In this document: positions 33,619 to 43,910 of the stretch, in pieces
How positions within the stretch are numbered: position 1 is the first letter of the stretch
How the letters are laid out: each line of letters opens with the position of its first letter
DNA from: Acanthopleura granulata
Taxonomy: Eukaryota; Mollusca; Polyplacophora; Chitonida; Chitonidae
DNA: 64,000 nucleotides
Assembly (NCBI GenBank): GCA_016165875.1
Contig: JABBOT010000004.1
Span: 19,560,007 to 19,624,006 of the forward strand
Direction of reading: 5' to 3'
Notes under the pieces: model-generated
What the model was told of the DNA's origin: nothing
The model's input: the letters and a program-made list of their open reading frames with translations, nothing else
The model's database searches: none
Translations under genes and position numbers: made by a program

Positions 33619-36600
33619 TCAGTAATAGCAAGGGTTGTAGGTCACCCAATGAGCTGTAGGCTTAGATTTGGCCTCCTTTGAACTGGTGAACAAAGACTTA
33701 TACACAGAACTAGTTTTATTGTCCTTCTGAATGCTTGTTTTCTCTTCTGGCTTTGACTTGGGTGGGTTAAGCTTCTCAGATAGTCCATTTGATAGCTTAG
33801 ATCTTGCACTCTGGCTGGCTGAACCTTTTCCTGATGCAGATTCTGTTTCTGTTTTCTGAACTTTGCTGAAACTTGGTCCATCCGATTCTGTGAAAATAGT
33901 ATCAAATGCTTAGGGAAATCCCATCCTTGCCAGTACCTAGATTATACTCCTATGACTTATGTAAGGAAAAAAAGGTTACATTCAAGTCATTTTTGTTTTA
34001 TAGATTGTAATAGCCTAGTCCTGAGTGCCAAATGCCATTCAGTCGGAGACTTAATCCAGAAATGAAATAATTTTTGAAACGTACGAACAATACTGTACTA
34101 GGTACGAGTAATTAGAATATCTTTTGAGTCTAATGACTTTCAACACATTCTAAAAGGTTAACAAATACATATAAGTAGGGTAATGTGGTTTTTGGAACTG
34201 ATTTATTTGAAGAGAAAAAAATTTTATTCAGTAAAACATTGTCAAACATGCCATTCAATTTAGAAGTGGTTCTCATATCACCACAGCAAGAAATGTTTGC
34301 TTCTGATATGCACATTTCTAGGTACAAAGTTACGACTACAGAGTGGTCTTATTTCTCTGCAGAACCATTTTGTCATTTTGCACACAGGAATCACTACAGT
34401 GCCATATAAATGACGTAGAACCACACGGTGTGCTGCAGTTTAACAGTATATATACTGTACACCAATACTGTTGCCGAAGGTTGGTTCTGCACCAGTTCCG
34501 AGTTCAGTTCTGCAAATCACAGCCACTGGTAAAACCAATTCGTGCATTCACATGTACCTACTTATGCATGCACAGCAACAAGAATGGATATTTCCAGGGA
34601 ATTAACTTATAGCTACAGTTAATTCTATTTTACATTAAATTCAGATTAAAATTAGAGTCAGCATAGCTAATAGTATCATACAACATAGCTTTCCTACCTT
34701 CTTTAACTCCTGTTGCTGACAATTTGTGCTTCTGTGATTTTTTAGCTTTCTGCAAAGACAAATACGAGAGACAAGTCTTGACAATGAGAATAAATTAGAA
34801 TAAAAAGAGCATGCACTGATAGATTTTATCTTATGAGTACAAATGTAGTAATTCCTTTGTGCAAATAACATGTAAAAATACCTTCTCCAGTTTTGCTTTA
34901 AGTCGCTTTTCCTCAATTCTTGCCTGAAGTCTTTCTACATCCTCCTCTGTTCCATTCAAAATGATCACATCATCAGGTGAAAATTTCAGCCCACACTGAA
35001 AAATAAAAATCCTTCTTCAATTCAATAACAATACTATATTAATAGTGCAGTAACATTAAATAAGTAATTGCAGTAGGGCAATTAGGAAGGAGTTTGCACT
35101 TCATTGGATCAAATCAATTTTCCATTTTCTTACTAAAGAATTGTATATAGCTCTTTTATTATTAAATGACAAAGGAAACTTGCCTAACAAAGTAAGAGAC
35201 AAATACATAGAGAATGGGCATATGTATAATTATGCGGATAACCACCTAATGGTATAAAAATTGACTTACATAATGAAATTTGCAATAAATGAATAAATCT
35301 GAATGAAAAGTTCAAACTATAATTTGAGCCTGCATTCTATCAATGCCCTGTCCTTCACGCCACTGCTGCTATCATGTTGCCATGGAAAGAAACATTTCAA
35401 TTCACTATTATCACTACTTCATGAGGAAAATGGTAAATGTGTAATGTTACCACAAAAGCAACAAGTTTTACATAATGCACTGTCTGCTTGTTGGTTTCAC
35501 ATGGGTTTTCAAAACAATTACAATTTCATGTCAGAAAAGGTGCAAATCTATTTTTAATGACATTTAAGTTTCCACCCCCTTTTAATTTTAATGCTTAATT
35601 CAAAATGACATTTACTTTAGACGCTAAATATACCTATACATAACTAATAGCAACACTAATTTCCTTCAATTATGTGAATGAGACACTGAACTATCCAAAA
35701 TCCATGGGCAGACAATATGCTGGTATCTAGCTTACAACAGGTCGCAGCATAGCCTCCATGATACCAGATAAAGATTAATCGCTGTTATATTGAATGCAAC
35801 TTTAATAACACAAAGCTTCCCTTTGCTCTATTGCTCTGACCATAATGGATCTTACATGTATGTTAAATTCATAAATGATTTTGTGTCAAGAATAATTCTC
35901 AAATACATGTCAACATATTTTCCTGCGATAAATACTATTTACTATTTATACATTAGTGAAATCACAGAAGTTTTGTCTTACTCATAAAAGTGTTATTTTC
36001 ACTGCAGGGAAATATCAATTTTTTTGACGTCATATTTTATTAGGTTCCCATCTGATCTGAATGGAATGACGTCATAATGCAAGTTTAGTCAACTGTTACA
36101 GATGACACAACTTCATATAACATGTCATGTACATGATGTCACGCTTAAGGCATGTCTGTAAAAGCCTACGGCCGCATGGAAAAATACCGATACTCTTTAA
36201 AGTACACAAAATCATGATACTGTTAGGGTATAAATAATAAACAGAATATTGCACACTGAAGGCAGAATAACATAAGTATTGTTCTCGTGAAAAAGATCAT
36301 GTCTCGTGGGTTGTCATTTTCACCTCTCACTCCAACAATATTTATGGTATTCTGTCTTCACTGTGCAATATCCTCTATATATGACAACAGTAATTAGGTG
36401 GGTACAACAGATACTGTATTCAGTGGTTGTGTTTGTGACCTGAAATGTGATTTACAGTACTAACCTTGTGACACACATCAGATTTCACTTCCTTTAGGGC
36501 TCTTTCAGAAAACACACATCCACATGTCCACAGAAAACAAAATCTAAAACAATATCAAACAGATCATCCTTTGGCAATGGGTGGACAGCACGCAAATATA

Positions 36601-39600
36601 TATAAACCACACATAAAATTTAAAAAAAAAACAAGCATGATGCACAATTTCAAGATGCTTCAAATAATATTTAACTGCCTAGTGTTTTACACTGTACTCA
36701 AGAATGATACAAATAATATAAATAATAAACATGAAAAAGAGACTTAAGCTTACATAAATTGAATAAAGAAACCTGTGGTATCAGGTGTAAATCACTATAG
36801 GTCTGCAAACTATGTGTAAAAATTTTACATTCAAATTACAAACAATTCATGCTTAGTGTAGATTAAATTATCTCTCCTACCTGTACCTCCCATTCATTTC
36901 TATGCCCACAACAGGACAGATATAATCTGCAGCTTGTACATCAATGTAGCCATCTCCTTTCTCTGCCTTAGGTCGTCCAGTGCTGGGTGTATCTGTCAGT
37001 ACTAGTTGCTTGAGATCCTGTGAGATATGAACATTTCATTACACACATATAAAGCACAAAGCAATCTAGATCTTAATGAATAAGTCACACTGCAACACTG
37101 ACGTGTGAAAAAACAAAACATATGTAATTTTTCAATCATTTTACATGTGTGCAAAATGTTTATTTAAGCATTTTAACACAACATTATTCTGTGCAAACTT
37201 ACAAGATTATATTTTTGGTGAAACCCTGAAAATGACTAAACTAACCAGCATGGTTTTGTCATCAAAATCAAACGTAACAGGTGCCTAAATCACACTGAAG
37301 CTTGTTCTTTCATATGTGAAATACTGATGGTGGCAATACAACCAGTTAACACAGTACCTGATGTACCAACCTACCTACACTGGTCAAGTCAGCTCTGTCA
37401 CGAGAAAAATATCATTTATGAGTTTCAAAGTTTTAACTAGGCAGTTTTTCTTTCCACATTCCTCAGACAAAGTCCTACCTTAAGGCTCCTTAAATGTTGA
37501 AAACTTGGTGCACATTCAAACTTGCTTCGGTCAATGAGAAACTCAAGCACTGATTCTTTATTATACAACCTTATATGAAAGAAAGAAATCAGAAAAATAA
37601 ATGAATGTTACAAAACAACTATTTTTTGTGAATGATACCATTTATGTGTATGTGCACTGAACATACGAAAGTGATGTGTGCGTTATACGGTTGATGTCTT
37701 AACAACAATTCTGATGTCATATGCATGTTCTTGAGTTACAGTTCAGAAAATGGGCCACCCCACTGTTTAATATACATAAATTTGTGAATATCACATGTTC
37801 AGGAAAATGAGATTTTTCAACTCAATTTGTCTTTATTTACTTATATGTATGCATGAATGCTTGGGTTTAACATCTTACTGAACAATTTTTCAGTATGACA
37901 TTATGAAAAGAAGTCCTTAGAATGTAGATATGTTGTGTCTCCTTGTAACAGGCTGAGTCCATGCCGCCAAAATGCTGTCCCCACTGGAGTATCAAGCCGA
38001 AGACATCAGACATGACACCCCACCCAGTCATATTATACTGACACCAGGCCGACGAGCCCTGTTCCCTTGCTCTAACCTCTCAGAGCTGAGCACCAATCAA
38101 GGCAGCAATATGTACCATTTTTAAGCCTTTGGCATGACCTGACCCAGTACTTATATGTAATCCCACAGCGAGCAATGTTACTAAATTAATTCAAAGCAAC
38201 CGGGATATAAGGATATACAAGTACTACTTATTATATATAAGCACAAAAATGGTTTACTTACTTTCCTAATTCACATGCCATGATGGGTTGGCGGAGGGCT
38301 TCTTGTGTTATAGCACAATGTTTCCATTTTGCTACAAGTTCTGCATTCTTATCTTTCTGTAAACCAAATAATTAGCCACATGCACCATAAGTGAGAATCA
38401 TAAATGTAAATGACATCGTGTCACACATGGTTTAGTAACTATGGCTCAGCATGTATGTTAAAAGACTTAATTTTTATCTGGCGAGGCACTGTGTTTTTTT
38501 CAAGGTTTTGCTCAGAATGCCATAATACATACGTAAAATATTCTCAAGAATGCCGCAAAACTCCAAGTACATGTACTTCAGGCTGTGAAACTGTAAATCC
38601 TGATCTGAACTGCACAAAAATTATGTATCCACAAGTATACAGAATGTGAAAGATTTGTGAAAACTTTGCTGGAAATTGACACTTTAGGAAGAGTTGCAAG
38701 GATGAAAATTGTCAACTGGAGTTGGAACTTAACACTTGCCTACTACTCACTACAAAATCAGTTTACTTTATGTCAATGATAGTAAAGCAGATGTTACTTA
38801 AATATCAGTCTGAGGTTGGTCAGACTGTGCATTTGCATTTGAAATTAATTATTCAGTCACCAAACACGCTTAAATTCCACGTCTGAGGCCTCTTATTACA
38901 ACAGCATTGTAGTGGAATAAAACCAGGTAGAGCCCGAGGGAAACCATGCCATCCATAGGTTGTTAGCAGACTATACCACAGGGAGGAAGCCAGCATGAGT
39001 TGGATCATACTGATGAGAGGCTGTGCTAGCGCCCTAATCCTATCAGCCACAGAGGCCACTTGATCCAGCTTTAAGTTTTCAACGCCAATCATAACACTGA
39101 GTTGTCTGCATGTTTCGCCACAGACATTCAAAATGTTGGTGGTAGTAAAGACCAGGGTGCTGTCATGTGGTAGAGTGATATCAATTCATTGAGGTATGCC
39201 CTTTTTACAATGAAGATAGGAAAAGTGGGTCAGCGAAGTAAAATGGGACAATACTAGTCTTTACAACTGCCCTGTGTTGTGTTAACACTGGCATTTTTAG
39301 GCTAACAGGATTCATTTACGGGGTAACAAATCGACTCGGGTACGACAAGTGCATTCAAACTCCGCAATTTCTTTCTCAACAGCTTTGAAATAACAAATTT
39401 TTAGAGCTTTGTTCACTCTTAACTTTATAACACAACGGCGAGTGAGTTGGATGCTAGCTACCACAACTTTTAACCGAGGCTGTCATGTAATTTTTGTAAA
39501 CACTGCATCGTACAACAACGACAAACTGCGCACATACGTCACGCCAAACAAAATAACTGACCTGTTCTGGTTTCTTTTTAGTTCTGACCAATTCATCTCT

Positions 39601-39630
39601 GGTTGGAATTGTACCTCCGTCACATCCCAT
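33619..39630 (-). CDS. RTF2: Replication termination factor 2 (RTF2), 8 coding exons
   Basis: Minus-strand exons in transcript order: 39630-39562, 38356-38262, 37569-37479, 37017-36881, 36543-36465, 34995-34882, 34749-34698 and 33887-33619. They total 906 nt (301 residues plus TGA), with GT/AG junctions in phase. RTF2 is a nuclear protein with two RING/U-box-like zinc modules. In animals it acts at replication forks, where DDI1/2 and the proteasome remove it during stress, and it has been linked to RNase H2 and splicing (family knowledge). Visible hallmarks are the N-terminal MGCDGGTIPTRDELV and a first module W34..C37 to C51 ending LGKLYNK. The second has ICPV (C119), FCFLWTCGCVFSERALKE (132-149) and C155/C158. 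FSPDDVIILNGT then leads into a charged coiled stretch. The Lys/Ser-rich linker ends in the conserved TAHWVTYNPCYY. Length is close to the usual 300-odd residues. No clear minus-strand AATAAA was found close to the stop. Confidence 0.95.
36025..36074. promoter_or_regulatory. Two perfect CRE octamers in RTF2 intron 5
   Basis: TGACGTCA occurs at 36025-36032 and again at 36067-36074, with 34 bp between them. This is the consensus CREB/ATF site. Function in an intron is unproven, and chance or repeat origin remains possible. Confidence 0.3.
37846..38152 (-). mobile_element. SINE family 2, copy truncated at the tRNA head (RTF2 intron 2)
   Basis: It aligns with 31811-32159 through the complement of AAGACATCAGACATGACACC, then CCACCCAGTCATATTATACTGAC, CTCTAACCTCTCAGAGCTGAG and TTTGGCATGACC. 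The alignment stops at GACCCAGTAC, so most of the tRNA-like head is missing. Confidence 0.75.
38888..39058 (-). mobile_element. SINE family 1, minus-strand copy (RTF2 intron 1)
   Basis: Read on the minus strand it contains GGCCTCTGTGGCTGATAGGA, CCAACTCATGCTGGCTTCCT, then CTAACAACCTATGGATGGCA and an ATGCTG end. These parallel the intact copy at 136-404 in order. The 92-codon minus frame at 38853-39131 is explained by this insertion and is not an exon. Confidence 0.7.
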
Positions 39631-39740
39631 CCTGCTGTTATGATGTTTTTAAGTTTGTAATTTCTAAGCTAAATATTTGCAGCTGTTCTCTGTTTTACGG
39701 AAGTAGATATCTTGCAAGATGGAGGATCCCGCTGGTGGCT
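39631..39740. promoter_or_regulatory. Probable bidirectional promoter of RTF2 and a facing gene
   Basis: The RTF2 start codon (39630, minus) and a plus-strand ATG at 39718 lie only 87 bp apart. The plus ATG sits in GCAAGATGGAGGATCC, a YY1-like initiator motif typical of TATA-less housekeeping promoters. A 30-odd-bp block spanning it (about 39705-39741) recurs inverted at about 48271-48303. Confidence 0.45.
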
Positions 39741-42700
39741 CTTCGTTCTTGCACCTTTACGTATGGTCCAAGAATTACATTCTCGATAAGTCACGCAGTA
39801 TCACGCGTTACCCCAAACAAGCGGGAAAATTGAGGAGGCCTCGCATCACAAGTCTGATGTACCAGTTTGTGACATTTATAATATTAGGCATATGATATTT
39901 ACGATAATCTCTTGCATTTTCTACACTTCCATGTTCATTGACAATGACTCTTTTATGCATGTATATCATACCATTAAATTATATTGGATGGCCTTAATAT
40001 CTTTTAGGTCATCACTCTCAAGATGGAACATGGGATTTTATGGTGGTTGCATAATTGACCTTCACTATAGTTGTTAAATCGCATCTTCAGCCATGTTAGT
40101 TTGCAAGAACACTCCCTTATCTCGCCTCAGCAGGCATGAATTCACGAGACTCCGGGGATGCCAGTTTGGCTCATTAGTGTTGAACATGTTTCGGCACCAT
40201 TGTGCCTTATCGGTTCAGAGTAGGCCACCAAATCACTATCTGCAGACATTTTCTTCTCACATGGATGGATTGTATTTGACATTCAACTCCATCTTCTTTA
40301 GAACTTTTGTTTCAACTTGTTTAAGTTACATATGAAGTACAAACTCAAGTTTCAATGTTTGCATCATATGATCTCCTCTTTTCTGCTCAACATACCTTAG
40401 TAAATTAAGTTCAGGATAAACATAATTTAGCATTGTGTAGTATTCAGAATTGTTTTTCAGAAGAGTACCAAATAGAATGTGGAGGCATTTTGGAATATTT
40501 TGAATTCATATTAAATTTGAAAACCTAACTTATTATATTGGAACCCCTTGTAAACAAAATTTCACATTTGTGTAGCCCAAAATATTGATCAGATATGACC
40601 ATATGTATATAGATTCTGAAAGCTGAATGACTACCGATTTCGAAAACGTTTATAAAATTTGCCTAACCTTAATGTTAATTAAAATAAAGAGAAGGTTTGA
40701 AAAAAATCAGAACTGTTTTTCAAAATGCTACATTTTCACCAATTTACAAAATTTTCAAAACTTTCTAACTTTTCTTGCCCAAGTGAAGAATTTACTACAT
40801 GGGAAAATGGTCCCACAGATTTTAATATTCATCTTAGAGTGTTGTGAATGATCATTTAAAGTTAAAACTTTCAAAAAGTTTTTTAAGCTTTGATATTCTT
40901 TTACTAAGATCTTTAAAACTACTAAGGACACCAAAAATTTGTGGAGCTATTTTTTAGCTTAAGTATTTAGCTTCATGTATGCCAAGTTTCGTAGCATTAT
41001 GTTGAAAAATAGCCACGGTCTCAAAAATAGAAAGGGAGAAAGACCAAAATGTCTGGATGAGCATTATGTGTGATAAAATTCGTCATTAATTTGTTTCTTA
41101 ATTAATTTTAATCAAGAATTGTCCTGTCTCCGGTTAAAATGTGAACATCAACATACAGGTTAGTTAAATTTTAAAACTTATTGTGCTCCATGAAACCATA
41201 AGTTGTTGTTGACAGTTCTGAGCAAAATCGACTAAAATTTGTTTAAAATCCCCTCCTCCAACCCTGTGGGGTGAATAAGCCTGTTGTTTTGGTTAATAGA
41301 TCTGCTTGTGTGGTCTGCACAAGCAGCCATGCACACTTTATAGCAGGAGGCAATACACGTTTATTAGAGACATGTATAGTCACTGCAGGTAAACCCACTC
41401 CCTGAGCTATCCCTCTAATCAGGGGGGAACCAAGAAAACAGACGTCTTGTTTCACATCATGTTATACATCATGTAAAATTATTTACAATTTGAATTTCGT
41501 CTTTATGTTTAAGTGAGAGGAAAGATAGCAGAATGGAGAATAAGAATGGGAAATAAAAAAAATATGACCAAATTTCGAGCCTGAGGGGTTCTAGTATTCT
41601 TAATAACTTTCAAAACCTAACTTAATAAAACTAGTCTTACAAATGTCAGGTAATTTTATATTGAAGCAGTGTTTTCCTTGCATATTGTGCATGTATTTTA
41701 ATGGGATGAAAGTTCTTCTAGCTGAAGTGGTTAGCGTGCTAGTGCTGTGTAATGATCCAGGTGCCTCTCACCAATGTGGTCACTGCTAGTTCAAGTCCAC
41801 CTCATGCATATGTGGTAAGGGCCGCCAGCAACCTGCGGATGGTTGTGGATTTCCCCTGGACTCTGCCCGTTTTCCTCCCTGCCAGAATGCTGGCCGCTGT
41901 CATGTAAGTGAAATTGTTTGGGTTGGTTCAATTCAAGGTTTCTAAACAAGTATAATTTATAATAATAATTTAGCCCAGAATTATGCCTGAGTAGTATTCT
42001 TCAACAAACATCCTGCTCAAATGCAAGATGTTGAGAAATTACCGTAAGTGAAGTCTGAATATAATGGCAATGGTTCTTTAGTTTCTGCACTAACTTTGTT
42101 TTATATATGATCCAACCAGGTTAGTTCCCATGCTTGCTTGACAAGATGTCAGGTTCAAGGTTCACCAGCGCGACCAGTATATACGCTGCAAGAAAACACA
42201 GGCAATGGATCTAAGGAGACAGGTTCAGCTGCTACAACTTACCATGAGTTATAGACGTGTATTAACTTTCTGATGGCCATAACAGGCATGGAAAGCTCAC
42301 ACAAAGACTAATTTTATCATTGCCTGTATTTAAAGGCATATTGTTTTAAGCACTGGTTGAAGTTAGCACACAAGCTGGACCATTGTTGTCACTAAATTTT
42401 CATCATTAGAAGGAAAACTGAATATTTAAAAGTAAGAAATATCCACATTATACCCATTTTCAGGAAGCGAAGTTTGTAATACAGCTAACTGTTAAAAGTG
42501 ATTGGCTCATTGTCTATTTCATGCTTCCATATCCAATCGTATTGCACTGACCAGTTAAACACTCTCACATATGATCCTCTCATGGTTTTTTCATTATGTT
42601 TATGCTACATGTATAAAGGAAGAAATGGTCAAATACAAATTTGCAGTTGACATCAGATGACCGAAACTACATGATAAATATTTAGAGATGTCCTTGTGTT

Positions 42701-42862
42701 TTTACTAATGTCTGTGCATCAAGGTCACCAGTGTAATGAATCTCCGGAAACGTAATAGTGTTTTATTTTCTTTCTATTGCAGACCACAGTGTCTTGATTT
42801 ACCTGTATTATTTGGAACAGTGCATATACCCTTATGAAGGGATAACCTTTTGGCCAAGTTAG
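39718..42862 (+). CDS. Candidate small gene head-to-head with RTF2 (three inferred exons)
   Basis: Inferred exons: 39718 to about 39854 (ATG start, donor AT|GTACCA), 42153-42256 (acceptor ATGTCAG|G, donor C|GTGTAT) and 42783-42862 (acceptor TTTCTATTGCAG, stop TAG). Phases agree across both joins and give about 107 residues. The protein begins MEDPAGGSSFLHLY and has a basic middle (YPKQAGKLRRPR; QRDQYIRCKK). It ends with YLYYLEQCIYPYEGITFWPS. The last exon has a strong polypyrimidine tract, and an ATTAAA signal lies at 43092. The family is not recognised. Both donors are weak, so some joins may be wrong. Exon 2 could instead run to TGA at 42273. Confidence 0.35.
40520..41140 (+). repeat. Unclassified interspersed repeat R1, plus copy
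   Basis: Plus-strand counterpart of 4125-4720, with the same block order: AAAATATTGAT, AAAAATCAGAACTG, TTCATCTTAGA, ATGATCATTTAAA, AAAGACCAAAATGTCTGGA, TTTTAATCAAGAATTGTCC. Fragments such as CTGAGGGGTTCTAGTATTCT near 41580-41605 resemble the outer end of the same family. Confidence 0.7.
41711..41960 (+). mobile_element. SINE family 1, copy with head and central domain
   Basis: GAAGTGGTTAGCGTGCTAGT (A-box region) and CTAGTTCAAGTCC (B box) are followed by CCGCCAGCAACCTGCGGATG and TTTTCCTCCCTGCCAGAATG. AAGTGAAATTGTTTGGGTTG then ends the match. The order matches 136-404. The 3' tail is degraded and no target duplication is visible. Confidence 0.75.
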
Positions 42863-43091
42863 GAAGAGTAGCAAAGGTACAGGCACACTTGGAGTGCACT
42901 TGAAGCAGCTCTCGGTAATGTGTACAAGAAGGAAGAATTGACTTAAAACGAGAAATGTAGAGAATGGTTCACAAGAACATGGATGCTGTGCATAAACTGA
43001 TAAAAATAGCTAATTTGGCAATTTACATGAAAGTGTATCTAGATTATTAGCTTTCAGATGTATTGATTTAACTTTTTCTATTCTCTTGAAC

Positions 43092-43097
43092 ATTAAA
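43092..43097 (+). terminator. Polyadenylation signal ATTAAA
   Basis: Common variant hexamer about 230 nt after the stop of the candidate gene's last exon, followed by T-rich sequence. It supports a plus-strand transcript end here only if that gene is real. Confidence 0.3.
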
Positions 43098-43499
43098 CTG
43101 TGAATGACTTATTCAAGTGATTTATTTATTGCATGAGTGTGGAGAACTAGCTTCATGGGTTGATCATGGTGAAAGTGCAAACTATTAAGTAACAGCTGGC
43201 TTGTACATGTATGTACAGTAACTTGATAGCGTCACCACAAGCATGCATACTCCCTGTCCAGCTGGACCACACCATGTTCATGTATATAGTGTCAAAATGA
43301 TGTCACTACATTTGCTACAATGCTAGTAAAAACGCAGCTGCTTGCTGCTCTAGTATACATTTTTTTTTAAGAATGCAGATGTATGTACTACATAGACGTA
43401 GTATGTGAATAAGTGTAGTTGTGCAAGGAAAAACATTTTATTTTTTTAGTTTGACTGTATGAAGTAAGGCGAGGTATGATGAAACATGGGTAAAGTGTT

Positions 43500-43910
43500 G
43501 GTGTTGATCTCCAGTGAAGCTTTTATTTAGCTCCTGTATAATGGGCTCTCACACATGGATTGAAGGTTAAGCTTTTTTTCGTTTTGCCTCTTGTACATGT
43601 ATAATGGGCTCTCATTCATTGATTTCAGTCAAGCTTTTTTTTCAGCTGTCTAGTCTAAGGTATGATGTGTAAATGCACATATTTGGATGGAAGGTTATTT
43701 TTTTTTTTTTTTTTTTAGCTCCTGCGTACTGGGCTGTCATACGTGGATGGAAGGTTAGGCTCCCTACTCTACGGAAGGGTGTGTAATTGTACATACTCTG
43801 ATGGAAGGTTATGTTTTTTTGGTTTTTTTTCAGCTCCTGTATAATTGTACTCCTACATAGATTGAAGGTTAAGCTTTTTTTCTATACAGCGATGGAAAGT
43901 TATGTTTTGG
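43500..43910 (+). repeat. Diverged tandem repeat, unit about 70-90 bp
   Basis: Five or six imperfect units share GCTCCTGTATAATGGGCTCT, CATGGATTGAAGGTTAAGCT and long T runs (one of more than 20 T near 43692-43717). Length differs mostly through the T tracts. Confidence 0.6.

Noticed and set aside
33642..33905. Minus-strand frame of 87 codons
   Set aside because: Wrong-frame shadow of RTF2 exon 8. The true frame gives the conserved AHWVTYNPCYY ending.
38853..39131. 92-codon minus frame inside RTF2 intron 1
   Set aside because: Explained by a minus-strand family-1 SINE insertion; not an RTF2 exon.
41243..41455. Minus frame of 70 codons near 41.3 kb
   Set aside because: No family match, no splice context, and it sits among interspersed repeats; probably repeat-derived.
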